Assembly: GCA_016709995.1 (NCBI GenBank)
Contig: JADJLQ010000001.1
Coordinates: forward strand, 2,762,001-2,826,000
Source: Saprospiraceae bacterium
GTDB taxonomy: Bacteria; Bacteroidota; Bacteroidia; Chitinophagales; Saprospiraceae
Direction: 5' to 3'
DNA: 64,000 nucleotides
Part shown: positions 46,147-55,173 of the stretch, piece by piece
How the letters are laid out: every line of letters begins with the position of its first letter
Numbering within the stretch: the first letter of the stretch is position 1
Made by a program: the position numbers and the translations under genes
Notes under the pieces: generated by a model
Told to the model about the DNA's origin: nothing
Seen by the model: only the letters and a program-made list of their open reading frames with translations
Database searches by the model: none

Positions 46147-47031
46147 TTAAACCTTTGAGATCTTTCTAAAGCTCCATCTAGGTTTTATATAAGTAATGGC
46201 TATACCCAGTATGACGATACACCCTCCCAGGATCTCTGTTATAGTCAGGACTTCTTTAAATACTACAGTGGCAAGCAAACTAGCCAGGACAATCTGGCTC
46301 AGCAACACCATCGATACCTCTGTAGATGGCAGACTCCCCAAAGCATAATTGACAAATAACCAACCCAACAGCTGAGGCACTACCGCCAGCAAGATCAGCG
46401 CAATCCAACTGTAAGTGCTAAATCCACCCAAAGGAGCACCCGACCACACTGCAAACACCGCTGCTGAGATCAAATAACCCATCATCGAATAAAACATAAA
46501 AGTCAAAGTAGACAGTCCCAACCTCGCTCTCGAAGTGACCACTATATAACAAGCGTAAAAACCACTGGCCATCAATGCCAATGTACTCCCACGATCAAAT
46601 GCCAGATGACTCACGATCCCCCAGCCGATCATGACGATCAAACCCACCAGGGCGATGACCACACCCGTCCAATAAAACATCGTCGGCTTATAATCGGTAA
46701 ATGCAAAGAGCAACATACCCGCCCATACCGGTGCCAGGTTGCCCAATACAGTAGCGACTGCCGTATTGGTGATCATGAGCGATTGATTCCAACAGGCCAG
46801 GTCCAGGGCAAATAACAGGCCACAAAACAAAGGCAAAGCCAACTTCTTAAGATCGATGATATAACACCTTTTATAAAGTACATAAGGCAGAAAAAGTACA
46901 AATGCAATCGCCACTCTATAAAAAGCCGAGCTCAAACCCGGCAACCCAGTCATCTTAGTGAATATCGGCGAAAAAGCGATGCACAAAGCACCCAATAATA
47001 AGGACAGCCTGGGGGTAATGGGATTAAGCAC
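46147..47031 (-). CDS. EamA-type (DMT) metabolite transporter
   Basis: A 294-residue inner-membrane protein with ten helices from two EamA repeats (LLLGALCIAFSPIFTK, LFALDLACWNQSLMIT with the first repeat; then LALMASGFYACYIVVTSRA, VNYALGSLPSTEVSMVLLSQIV). Members export amino acids or other metabolites; the substrate is unknown. I chose GTG at 47031: the longer frame opens with a TTG at 47037 that is part of a TACATTTG promoter element. The protein then starts MLNPITPRLSLLLG. It stands opposite the RND operon. Confidence 0.82.
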   Translation of the reverse strand: MLNPITPRLSLLLGALCIAFSPIFTKMTGLPGLSSAFYRVAIAFVLFLPYVLYKRCYIIDLKKLALPLFCGLLFALDLACWNQSLMITNTAVATVLGNLAPVWAGMLLFAFTDYKPTMFYWTGVVIALVGLIVMIGWGIVSHLAFDRGSTLALMASGFYACYIVVTSRARLGLSTLTFMFYSMMGYLISAAVFAVWSGAPLGGFSTYSWIALILLAVVPQLLGWLFVNYALGSLPSTEVSMVLLSQIVLASLLATVVFKEVLTITEILGGCIVILGIAITYIKPRWSFRKISKV

Positions 47032-47034
47032 GGG

Positions 47035-47042
47035 CAAATGTA
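47035..47042 (-). promoter_or_regulatory. -7 promoter element TACATTTG, 3 bases before the EamA GTG
   Basis: Perfect TAnnTTTG match on the minus strand. Only three bases separate it from GTG 47031, and the alternative TTG start lies within it, which supports the shorter start and a leaderless mRNA. Confidence 0.45.
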
Positions 47043-47161
47043 GTGAAGATTTGAGATGTGTAGAGGCTGATAGATCATGACTTCAGAGGCGTCCTCTGCA
47101 ATGGCACGTAGTCGAAGCTGGATGGCAGTCAGTGCTTTCAACGCCACCTCCTGTCTTGGCG

Positions 47162-47884
47162 CTACTCCCACTGTATCGCATAATAACTGCACAGCCCCAT
47201 CCCCTTATTTTGGATCCCGTGCAAATCCATCGACTCTACATAATATGTATCACCGCCATGAGCCTGATAATGTCGCTCTCCGATCAACATCTCGGTATCA
47301 CCTTCAATCATGAGGATGATCTCTTCTGATTTATGCGTATGCGGGTCGTGGCTTTTGAGGCCTGCTTTGAGCGTGGTAGCATGTACTTCAAAGCGCTTAG
47401 TCTGGGAAGTAGCTTTGTCAAAATAGCTTCGCACCCCTCCGCGCTCGTGCGCATGAAAGGCAAGATCATCTACCAGTCGTACGAATGATTTTGCTGTATC
47501 GGAGCCTTTGGATGGATCACGATCTTCATAGGACAGGACATAAAACCAGGCGTCTTGTGCAGAAGTATTCTTCATCTGGTACTTTTGTCCTTTTACGATC
47601 ATGGCCAGGCTGGTAGGGGTCAGGATATTATGGATGGTGCCTGAGGTCAACAGTGGAGAGCCGGATTTTGCAAGGATGAGATGTTCTGTAGTATGAGTCT
47701 TTTTTTTATACCTTTTATTTGGGGCGAGTTGGATGAGTTCAAGTTGAAAATATTTCATCGGGTTATTTTCTCCATGGAGGATGATGCCAGGTGAAGTAGC
47801 CGCATAGACATTGGATAATATTTTTTGACCGTAAATGACCTGGCTGAGGAAAAGGAAGGTTAATAAGATTGGGATATTTTTCAT
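47162..47884 (-). CDS. Secreted two-domain cupin protein
   Basis: A 240-residue bicupin with a signal peptide (LLTFLFLSQVIYGQ). First cupin at about residues 50-115 (KKTHTTEHLILAKSG); second at 165-235 (LKSHDPHTHKSEEIILMIEG, GDTYYVESMDLHGIQNKG), with the metal-binding H-x-H and Glu/His set. It resembles secreted (S)-ureidoglycine aminohydrolase-like or sugar-binding cupins. The enzymatic role is unknown; the second domain keeps the metal ligands. Confidence 0.75.
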   Translation of the reverse strand: MKNIPILLTFLFLSQVIYGQKILSNVYAATSPGIILHGENNPMKYFQLELIQLAPNKRYKKKTHTTEHLILAKSGSPLLTSGTIHNILTPTSLAMIVKGQKYQMKNTSAQDAWFYVLSYEDRDPSKGSDTAKSFVRLVDDLAFHAHERGGVRSYFDKATSQTKRFEVHATTLKAGLKSHDPHTHKSEEIILMIEGDTEMLIGERHYQAHGGDTYYVESMDLHGIQNKGMGLCSYYAIQWE

Positions 47885-47970
47885 GAACGAAAATTCTTTT
47901 TATAAATCAATCTGTAGTTTATGATGCAAAATACACTAAGAAACTGTTTTTAAGTCACAAGGATTTTCTT

Positions 47971-48047
47971 AGTCCCAGAGGGACGACTTTTTGGTATACG
48001 GAGTCCCACCTACCTTCAACCTAGTCCCAGAGGGACGACCTTTTGGT
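47971..48047. repeat. Two copies of the GTCCC-AGA-GGGAC dispersed repeat
   Basis: AGTCCCAGAGGGACGACTTT followed by TTGGTA (47971-47995) and AGTCCCAGAGGGACGACCTT followed by TTGGT (48023-48047) differ at one or two positions and match the copy at 29780. They lie between the GH67 gene end and the cupin gene start. Each can form a short hairpin. Confidence 0.75.
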
Positions 48048-48063
48048 TTTAGCATCACCCACC

Positions 48064-50184
48064 TCACCGCATCTGGTATAAGCGCACTAATTCCTTGAGT
48101 TCCTCCAAAGAACGAATGATTTTAGGGTACTGGGAGGGAACATCCATCTTACTATAGGTTTGAAAATAAAGTAAACAGGCATCTTTCCACCATTCTGCTT
48201 CCCACTGCTGTCGTTTGAGTTTGCCTTCGATAGATGCATATACTTCAGGATCTATGGATGAAGGTTTTAGCGATTGCCATTGTTGTAACGCTTTAGTCGC
48301 CTGTGATACCCCTTTATAATAATGGGCACAAAGCGTTTCCCACAAAGTCTTGCCCCCAGGCAATTGTTTATCCCAGGCTACATGATGAAACCATAATAAA
48401 TATTGGAGTGGGATTTTGTCAGGATCTCCCCAGCGTTGCTGTATCTCTTTGGCATATAATCCAAGCGCGTTACTACCGGTGATCGTGCGATCAAAACCCA
48501 GCCCCACACTATCAGCCCGATGATAATAAGCGGATGTCCAATCTGCGCGGCGGCTTTTTTCTAACCAGGGCTGAGGGCCAAAATGGATACTTTCACCCAT
48601 GATATGATGGAGCCCCAACGGTGTCATATAGTCCACACAAGCTTCATGGCTTTTCATCATGAGGTCATTGATCATAGAGATGGCAGTTGGTTGGTGTGTT
48701 AGGGTCATTTTGATCCATTCGTCTGCAATGACAGTGGTGGCTAGTGATGGGTCCCAGGACAGACGGCCAAAACTATACCAATTGGCCTGGTTGCCAATAT
48801 GACCACACCAGTTGCGATCGGAGCCGGTATTTGCTACCCCTGCGATGCCGGTGAGTTGATGATGATCCAGGCTCCCGTCGATCACTTTGGCCACAGTAGA
48901 TCCTGGTCCCCGGGCATAAGTATCCGACTCTAATACTTCTTTAAATAAATTGGCCAGATAGACCCAATGGGTTGATTGACCCAGATACTCCTGGGTGATC
49001 TGAAACTCCATCATCAGCGGGGTCTGAGGCATAGCTCCAAACAACGGATGAAATGGCTCTCTGGGTTGAAAATCAATAGGACCATTTTTGACCTGAACCA
49101 TTACATTGGCTTTAAAAGCCCCATCCAGAGGCTTAAATTCATTGTAGGACTCTGCGGCGCGGTCATTGTTGGGATCGGCTTTATACACGAATGCTCTCCA
49201 CATCACAATGCCTCCGTGTGGCGCCAGGGCTTCTGCAAGCATATTGGCGCCATCAGCATGGGTACGATTGTAATCCTGGGGACCAGGCTCACCTTCGCTA
49301 TTGGCTTTTACCAGAAAACCACCAAAGTCAGGGATGATCTGGTAGATCTCATCGACTTTGTCTTTCCACCATTGTCTAACAGCAGGATCCAGCGGATCAG
49401 CGGACTTTAATCCACTCAGGTAGGTAGGTGCAGTAAATCGGATGGATAGATAGGTCTTGATACCATAACCGCGAAATAACTTGGCTAAGGCTGCTACTTT
49501 GTATAAATATTCTTTGTCTAAAAACCTGGCGCTGGCATTGACATTATTGACTACCGTTCCATTGATCCCTATAGAAGCATTGGCCCGTGCATAATCAGTG
49601 TATCGCTCATCCACACAATCCGGCAGATCAGCCCATTTCCACAGAGTAGAACCAGCATATCCCCTTTCGATTGTGCCGTTGGGATTATCCCAGTGATTGA
49701 GTATTCGGAGATTGATTTTAGGAGCTCTAGTCTGATCCAGTTGCTCAAGAGGTAGCCACATTTGTAGATGCCGGAGTAGTCCAAATGCACCGTATAAAAG
49801 ACCCCGGTCAGTCGTCGCCTGGATCCGGATCAACTTCTTATCATAACTCAGTCGATAGCCTTCTTCATGGTCGATCACTCCCTCGGGTGGAATAAGTTGG
49901 AGCACTATTTGTTTAGATCTTGAAGCGGCAGAGATTGGAATCGAGCTGCCCAACAATCCATGGAGACCGGTTTTTAATTCTTTGAGCGCATTGTCGTTGA
50001 GAGCAGAGGATGGAGCTTGCAGTGAAATACTTTTAATGACACCGGAGTAGCTTTTTAAAATGGCAGCGTCAGTGATCTTATCATATTTAAGCCAAAGACG
50101 ATATCCATCGTCGGCGCTCACATGCAGCGTAGTACTAAAGATCAAGAGCAATGACCCAAGGAAAATATATTTATGCTTCATCAT
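48064..50184 (-). CDS. Alpha-glucuronidase, GH67
   Basis: A 706-residue secreted glycoside hydrolase that removes 4-O-methyl-glucuronic acid from xylan fragments. The start at 50184 (or 50181) gives a signal peptide (MMKHKYIFLGSLLLIFSTTLHVSA); the longer frame from 50250 would add 22 residues. GH67 catalytic regions are complete: general acid Glu in LVKANSEGEPGPQDY, then HADGANMLAEAL, and the paired acids in VQVKNGPIDFQPREPFHP and MMEFQITQEYLGQ. The YARANASIGINGTVVNNVNA segment is also diagnostic. No xylanase, SusC/SusD pair or xylose genes are nearby, so it acts as a lone accessory enzyme here. Confidence 0.95.
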   Translation of the reverse strand: MMKHKYIFLGSLLLIFSTTLHVSADDGYRLWLKYDKITDAAILKSYSGVIKSISLQAPSSALNDNALKELKTGLHGLLGSSIPISAASRSKQIVLQLIPPEGVIDHEEGYRLSYDKKLIRIQATTDRGLLYGAFGLLRHLQMWLPLEQLDQTRAPKINLRILNHWDNPNGTIERGYAGSTLWKWADLPDCVDERYTDYARANASIGINGTVVNNVNASARFLDKEYLYKVAALAKLFRGYGIKTYLSIRFTAPTYLSGLKSADPLDPAVRQWWKDKVDEIYQIIPDFGGFLVKANSEGEPGPQDYNRTHADGANMLAEALAPHGGIVMWRAFVYKADPNNDRAAESYNEFKPLDGAFKANVMVQVKNGPIDFQPREPFHPLFGAMPQTPLMMEFQITQEYLGQSTHWVYLANLFKEVLESDTYARGPGSTVAKVIDGSLDHHQLTGIAGVANTGSDRNWCGHIGNQANWYSFGRLSWDPSLATTVIADEWIKMTLTHQPTAISMINDLMMKSHEACVDYMTPLGLHHIMGESIHFGPQPWLEKSRRADWTSAYYHRADSVGLGFDRTITGSNALGLYAKEIQQRWGDPDKIPLQYLLWFHHVAWDKQLPGGKTLWETLCAHYYKGVSQATKALQQWQSLKPSSIDPEVYASIEGKLKRQQWEAEWWKDACLLYFQTYSKMDVPSQYPKIIRSLEELKELVRLYQMR

Positions 50185-50316
50185 ATCAGGGTAACAAGTT
50201 CCGAAAAAAATTTGATTCAATTTTTTTGAACCGACCATCATGGCCTGCAAGGCATTCTTGACCTATGACCAGGTACTGGAAGCGATTTCAAAAATCTGTA
50301 TTGAGCGTTATATCAT

Positions 50317-50324
50317 TACCTTTG
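50317..50324 (+). promoter_or_regulatory. -7 promoter element TACCTTTG before the FG-GAP gene
   Basis: Perfect TAnnTTTG match, 21 bases before the ATG at 50346, leaving a short leader. Confidence 0.45.
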
Positions 50325-50345
50325 AACTTCCATTTATAACTCAAT

Positions 50346-51848
50346 ATGATTAAAAAGACAGTCGTATATTCATTTCCTCTTTACGCAGTATTAACTATTT
50401 TTTTAACCCAGGCTTGCCGCTCTCACCCTACAAAGATCGTTTGGGATCAAAGCTTTGCAGGTATTGGCTCTCAGTCTTCACCCAGGCCGATCGATATCAA
50501 TCACGATGGAGTGGATGACCTGGTAATGGGGGCTTGCAAAAACGAATATCAGCCTACAGATATGGGGGTTCTGGCTCTCGATGGCAAGACCGGTAAGGTG
50601 CTTTGGCAAGTGGCGTCCGATGATCAGGTATATGGCTCAGCTACCCTCGAAGACATCAATGGTGATCAAACCCAAGATGTCATCATAGGTGGTAGATGGG
50701 CTTTTTTAAAAGCGATAGATGGTAGCAATGGCAAGGTGATCTGGTCATATACCAGGCCGGACTCCACTGATCCGGTACTCAAATATGCTCACTACAATTT
50801 TTACAACAGTGTATTGGTACCCGATCAAAATAATGATGGCGTGAAGGACATTTTAATTCAAAACGGGGGCAATCATGCTGCCAGCCCCAATGATTCCATC
50901 CACCGATACCCAGGCGTACTGATGGTATTTGATGGTAAGTCAGGTCAAGTGCTTGCAGCCGACTTGATGCCAGATGGGAGAGAGTCCTATATGGCTCCTT
51001 TATATTTTGAACAACCTGACAAAAGTCAATGGATCGTCTTTGGTAGTGGTGGAGAGACTTTTGGCGGTCATCTATTCCTCGCCCGATTGGAAGATCTGAT
51101 GCATCGACAACTTAAGAATGCCGTTATCATTGCAACCGAGCCCACCAGCCAGGGATTTATAGGTCCTCCCGTGCTGGCGGATATCAATCATGACCAATAT
51201 CTTGATATTATATCTATATCTCATGGTAGTTCTGTATTTGCGATAGATGGCCGTACTTCAAAGATGATCTGGAGCACGACGATCCCTGCTTCAGAATCCA
51301 GCAATAGCTTCGCCGTCGGTCAATTTACCGGAGATGAGACCCCTGATTTTTTTACTTTCGTGAGCAGAGGGGTGTGGCCGCATAGCACAGGCTCAGTGCA
51401 GGTCCTGTTAGATGGCAAAGATGGCCGTATCGCTTTCACCGATTCTATTGGCTGCGCAGGATTCTCATCGCCTGTAGCATATGACCTCAATCATGATGGC
51501 ACGGACGAAGTGATCATCAGTATCAATGAGTATGACTGCAATCGTGGTTATACTGCCACCAGCAGACTGGATATCGAAAACAAACTGTTAGCCATTAACT
51601 TCAAAAATCATGAAATACAGAATATAGAACAGCTCAAGGGTTTTAAAAATATATTCTCGACTCCCTACCTGGGTGATCTGGATCATGATGGTTATCTGGA
51701 CATCGTCTACAGCCAGTTTTATAGTCCCACGGATGATCTTTTGATCTTTCTTGGTATGCGAACCAAAAGAGTGAGCACCTCTATAAAAATGAAAAAACCT
51801 GTCAAATGGGGAGGATATATGGGCAGTAATGCCAATGGTCAATATTAA
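50346..51848 (+). CDS. FG-GAP/PQQ-like beta-propeller lipoprotein
   Basis: A 500-residue lipoprotein (leader ending LTQAC). It carries repeated calcium-binding FG-GAP/VCBS motifs of the form DINHDGVDDLV: PRPIDINHDGVDDLVMG, EDINGDQTQDVIIGG, VPDQNNDGVKDILIQ, LADINHDQYLDIISI, YDLNHDGTDEVIIS and GDLDHDGYLDIVYS. Between them are PQQ-like strands (LDGKTGKVLWQV, DGSNGKVIWSY). The fold is most likely a seven- or eight-bladed propeller facing the periplasm or outside. No catalytic set is visible, so the role is probably binding. It is divergent from the GH67 gene. Confidence 0.8.
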   Translation: MIKKTVVYSFPLYAVLTIFLTQACRSHPTKIVWDQSFAGIGSQSSPRPIDINHDGVDDLVMGACKNEYQPTDMGVLALDGKTGKVLWQVASDDQVYGSATLEDINGDQTQDVIIGGRWAFLKAIDGSNGKVIWSYTRPDSTDPVLKYAHYNFYNSVLVPDQNNDGVKDILIQNGGNHAASPNDSIHRYPGVLMVFDGKSGQVLAADLMPDGRESYMAPLYFEQPDKSQWIVFGSGGETFGGHLFLARLEDLMHRQLKNAVIIATEPTSQGFIGPPVLADINHDQYLDIISISHGSSVFAIDGRTSKMIWSTTIPASESSNSFAVGQFTGDETPDFFTFVSRGVWPHSTGSVQVLLDGKDGRIAFTDSIGCAGFSSPVAYDLNHDGTDEVIISINEYDCNRGYTATSRLDIENKLLAINFKNHEIQNIEQLKGFKNIFSTPYLGDLDHDGYLDIVYSQFYSPTDDLLIFLGMRTKRVSTSIKMKKPVKWGGYMGSNANGQY

Positions 51849-51951
51849 TTCCTCTGAGTTAAGCTACTGAAGTTCTTTGAGATACGAAGCCTGTAGTCTG
51901 GTTATCACATTTTATTTGTTTTTATATAAGTTCTCCTTATAGGGATATACT

Positions 51952-51959
51952 TAACTTTG
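51952..51959 (+). promoter_or_regulatory. -7 promoter element TAACTTTG before purF-like gene
   Basis: Perfect TAnnTTTG match, 34 bases before the ATG at 51994. A TTTG lies at 51915-51918 but is too far upstream for a -33 element. I see no conserved purine riboswitch. Confidence 0.4.
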
Positions 51960-51993
51960 GCTTAATTTTACATTACTTTACCAACCCAATAGT

Positions 51994-53892
51994 ATGAGTG
52001 ATAGCATCAAACACGAATGCGGTCTGGCCTTAGTAAGACTCAAAAAACCACTCGAGTACTATCATGAAAAATATGGTACGGCACTCTATGGGCTCTATAG
52101 ACTCCAATTGCTCATGCAGAAAATGCGCAACCGTGGTCAGGATGGAGCCGGCCTGGTCACCATCAAACTGGATGCTCAGCCCGGTACCCGATACATCAGT
52201 CGTAAAAGGAGCAACAGTGTCAATTATCTCACGGACTTATTTAATGATGTATTCAACAATTTCAGGGGGCTTAAACCGGCATTATTAGACAATCCAGCCT
52301 GGCTTAGGAAGCAAATGCCCTATACCGGCGAATTACTCATGGGTCACTTACGATATGGCACACACGGTGCCAATACCATAGAAACAGTCCACCCTTTTCT
52401 AAGACAAAACAACTGGATCAGCCGAAACCTGGTGCTCGCAGGCAATTTTAACCTCACCAATGTAGAAGAGCTTTTTTCAGAGCTGGTATCCTTTGGTCAA
52501 TATCCCAAAGAAAAATCAGACACAGTAACTATCCTAGAAAAAATCGGTCACTTCCTCGACGATGAAGTGCAACGACTCTTTAACTGGTACAAACCGGATG
52601 GTTACTCCAACGAGGAGATCAATCAATTTATATTTGACAATCTCGATCTGCAAAGATTGCTGCGCCGAGCTTGTAAAAAATTTGATGGTGGTTATGTGAT
52701 GGGCGGATTGATCGGTCACGGGGACGCATTCGTAATCAGAGACCCTCACGGCATCAGACCAGCTTATTGGTATGAAGATGACGAGATTGTGGCGATGGCC
52801 TCCGAAAGACCAGCTATCCAGACTGCACTGACCGTATCTGCTAAATATGTCAAAGAGCTCAAACCCGGTCATGCACTGATCATTAAAAGAAATGGCCAGG
52901 TGTCAGAAGTGCCTTTTATCGATGACATACCCGAGCGGAAGGCATGCTCCTTTGAACGAATCTATTTTTCTAAGGGGACAGACAGGGACATCTATCTGGA
53001 AAGGAAAAAACTCGGAGTCCAGTTAGTAGATCCTGTACTGCGTTCAGTCAACTATGATTTTGAAAACACAGTATTCTCCTATGTGCCTAATACTGCAGAA
53101 ACTGCTTTTTTTGGCCTCGTAGAAGGCCTGCAGATCAGTATAGATGCTTATAAAAAACAAAAACTACTCGATCTAAAAGACAATCTCACAGAAGCCAAGA
53201 TCAATGAAATCATGAATTGGCGGCCGAGGATAGAGAAGTTAGTCATCAAAGATGAAAAACTCAGGACCTTTATAGCGGATGAAGAAATCCGAAATGAAAT
53301 GGTGGGATATGTATATGATGTAACTTATGGGATCGTTAGAAACAAAATCGACACCCTCGTACTGATCGACGACAGCATCGTGCGGGGCACTACGCTTCGC
53401 AACAGCATATTGCGCAACCTGGCTAGATTAAAACCAAAAAAGATCATCGTTTTGTCTTCTTGCCCACAGATCAGGTTTCCAGACTGCTATGGTATTGATA
53501 TGTCCAAAATGTCAGAGTTTGTAGCTTTCCAGGCTTTAGTAGAGTTACTTCGTAAAAACAATAAAGAATATCTGCTGGACGAAGCCTATCAAAGATGTAA
53601 AGCACAGGAGAAGAAGCCAAAAGAAGAAGTCACTAATGAAGTAAAAGCCTTGTATAAGGAGTTTACTCCAGAACAAATATCTGCCGAGATCGCTCAAATC
53701 GTCAAACCTGTAGATTTGGATTTGGAGATTGAAGTTATCTACCAGACCCTTGAAGGCTTGCATGAAGCATGCCCCAATCATACTGGTGACTGGTATTTCT
53801 CTGGTGACTATCCTACCCCAGGGGGAAATAAAGTAGTCAACAAGGCTTTTATCTATTATATGGAAAAAATCAATGAAAGAGCATACGCTTAA
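51994..53892 (+). CDS. purF: Amidophosphoribosyltransferase, long form
   Basis: A 632-residue relative of PurF, which makes phosphoribosylamine from PRPP and glutamine as the first step of purine synthesis. N-terminal glutamine amidotransferase: likely nucleophile Cys9 in HECGLALVRL, then RNRGQDGAGLV, GHLRYGTHG and LAGNFNLTNV. C-terminal phosphoribosyltransferase: the PRPP loop LVLIDDSIVRGTTLRNS. It is over 100 residues longer than classical PurF, with an insert around residues 365-435 and an extended tail; this long form is known in Bacteroidota. Eight residues before the Cys must be removed for normal amidotransferase activity. The 110-residue membrane protein follows 44 bases later. Confidence 0.88.
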   Translation: MSDSIKHECGLALVRLKKPLEYYHEKYGTALYGLYRLQLLMQKMRNRGQDGAGLVTIKLDAQPGTRYISRKRSNSVNYLTDLFNDVFNNFRGLKPALLDNPAWLRKQMPYTGELLMGHLRYGTHGANTIETVHPFLRQNNWISRNLVLAGNFNLTNVEELFSELVSFGQYPKEKSDTVTILEKIGHFLDDEVQRLFNWYKPDGYSNEEINQFIFDNLDLQRLLRRACKKFDGGYVMGGLIGHGDAFVIRDPHGIRPAYWYEDDEIVAMASERPAIQTALTVSAKYVKELKPGHALIIKRNGQVSEVPFIDDIPERKACSFERIYFSKGTDRDIYLERKKLGVQLVDPVLRSVNYDFENTVFSYVPNTAETAFFGLVEGLQISIDAYKKQKLLDLKDNLTEAKINEIMNWRPRIEKLVIKDEKLRTFIADEEIRNEMVGYVYDVTYGIVRNKIDTLVLIDDSIVRGTTLRNSILRNLARLKPKKIIVLSSCPQIRFPDCYGIDMSKMSEFVAFQALVELLRKNNKEYLLDEAYQRCKAQEKKPKEEVTNEVKALYKEFTPEQISAEIAQIVKPVDLDLEIEVIYQTLEGLHEACPNHTGDWYFSGDYPTPGGNKVVNKAFIYYMEKINERAYA

Positions 53893-53936
53893 TCATTGTC
53901 CCATAACTTTACCTTTAATCATCAATCCTGTAAAAG

Positions 53937-54269
53937 ATGGGTCTGATCAAATTTAAACAAATCAAACCGCTCAAATTCGAGATGCGCGCTCGCTATTGGG
54001 ATCCTGTCAAAGAACAGCGTGAAGCGAGGCTTAAAGAAATAAAAGCCATGCAGGATGACAGTATTGAAGCAGTCAAAACCAGGATCTCGCGTCGTTTTCA
54101 AGGCAAGTACAATGAATATTATTCTGAAAAACGCCAGGCTATGAGGAAGCAAAATATGATTTTGTTGGCTGCGTTGATCAGTGTCATTTTTGCAGCTTAT
54201 TTTTTTCTGATAAGGTTCCTACCTGTCATCGAAAACTGGTTGGATAGAAGCATTAACAAGAAATTTTAG
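53937..54269 (+). CDS. Small conserved membrane protein
   Basis: A 110-residue protein with a highly basic, helical cytoplasmic part (residues 1-70: MRARYWDPVKEQREARLKEI, SRRFQGKYNEYYSEKRQAM) and one C-terminal membrane helix (MILLAALISVIFAAYFFLIRFL). It is of a type often found near purine or housekeeping genes in Bacteroidota, with no known function. It may be co-transcribed with purF. Its end overlaps the next gene, on the opposite strand, by four bases. Confidence 0.65.
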   Translation: MGLIKFKQIKPLKFEMRARYWDPVKEQREARLKEIKAMQDDSIEAVKTRISRRFQGKYNEYYSEKRQAMRKQNMILLAALISVIFAAYFFLIRFLPVIENWLDRSINKKF

Positions 54270-55096
54270 ACTTCTTTCTTGGTAGTATATATAACCGGAT
54301 TTAAAGGCGTATCGACTACCTGATCTACTTCAGCACCGGGACACCATGTTTCCCAATCAGCCACCTGGTTTTCATTTTCAGGAGTTTTTAGACGCATATC
54401 TTCGTCCATATAGATGATCGTCATGACGCTGCGCATAGTTTGGGTTTTATTGGGCCCGGCTCTGTGAAAAAGCCAGCCCAGGTGAAAACTGACTTCACCG
54501 GCGTCGAAAGGCTCGATGACATGAGGATAATCGTGATCTTTGAGTGCTTGTTCTAAGAGGGCCTGACTTTCATCACTGATTTTTTTATTTCTGCCAGTAC
54601 GCAAATTCTGGCTGCCGGCACTAAATTCTAGCGGGCCCATTTCTAAAGGCGTTTTCTGTAATGGGATCCATACCGTCACGGCCCGATCGGTCACCAGCGG
54701 CCAGTAGTATTGGTCTGCATGCCATGGGGTGTGACCTCCTCCTGGTTCTTTATACAGTGCCTGATCATGATACATCCGGACTCCGGTGACCTGGAGTAGC
54801 TCAGCCGCGATCTTCGCCAGCTTCGTTCCAAAGACGATCTCCCTGACCTCCTCAGACTTGGTCCAAAGATTCATAATCTGCAAAAATGCTTTAGCATAGG
54901 TGTCACGCAGCTCCATAGGCAGATCCTGGGTATTAAGTCGCTTTACCTCCTGAGAGATGATCGCATTCATATATTTCAGAGTGGCCTCGGACAATACTTG
55001 TTTGAGTTTGATGAAACCATTTTTTTGAAAAAAATTTATTTGATCCTCATTGAGTATATAGGTGGCGGAGAGATCCTTCAGTATGGTAGCTTCCAT
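54266..55096 (-). CDS. Phytanoyl-CoA dioxygenase-family protein
   Basis: A 276-residue Fe(II)/2-oxoglutarate dioxygenase of the PhyH family. The iron ligands appear as HADQYYW (His and Asp) and LGWLFHRAGPN (distal His); the 2-oxoglutarate-binding Arg is probably in TMRSVMTIIYMDED. MYHDQALYKEPGGGHTPWH is the characteristic approach to the first ligand. No signal peptide. The substrate is unknown; relatives hydroxylate fatty acyl chains, ectoine or natural products. It stands alone, with its start 77 bases from the divergent propeller gene. Confidence 0.85.
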   Translation of the reverse strand: MEATILKDLSATYILNEDQINFFQKNGFIKLKQVLSEATLKYMNAIISQEVKRLNTQDLPMELRDTYAKAFLQIMNLWTKSEEVREIVFGTKLAKIAAELLQVTGVRMYHDQALYKEPGGGHTPWHADQYYWPLVTDRAVTVWIPLQKTPLEMGPLEFSAGSQNLRTGRNKKISDESQALLEQALKDHDYPHVIEPFDAGEVSFHLGWLFHRAGPNKTQTMRSVMTIIYMDEDMRLKTPENENQVADWETWCPGAEVDQVVDTPLNPVIYTTKKEV

Positions 55097-55161
55097 GATA
55101 GAGATAGAGATAGATTAAAACCATAAAACTACTAAATGCAGATAATAAATTTTAGTTGATA

Positions 55162-55169
55162 TATCTTTA
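55162..55169 (+). promoter_or_regulatory. -7-like element TATCTTTA, 4 bases before the propeller gene
   Basis: Seven of eight bases match TAnnTTTG, with four bases to the ATG at 55174, the same spacing as at 9789 and 27251. Confidence 0.35.
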
Positions 55170-55173
55170 TTGA

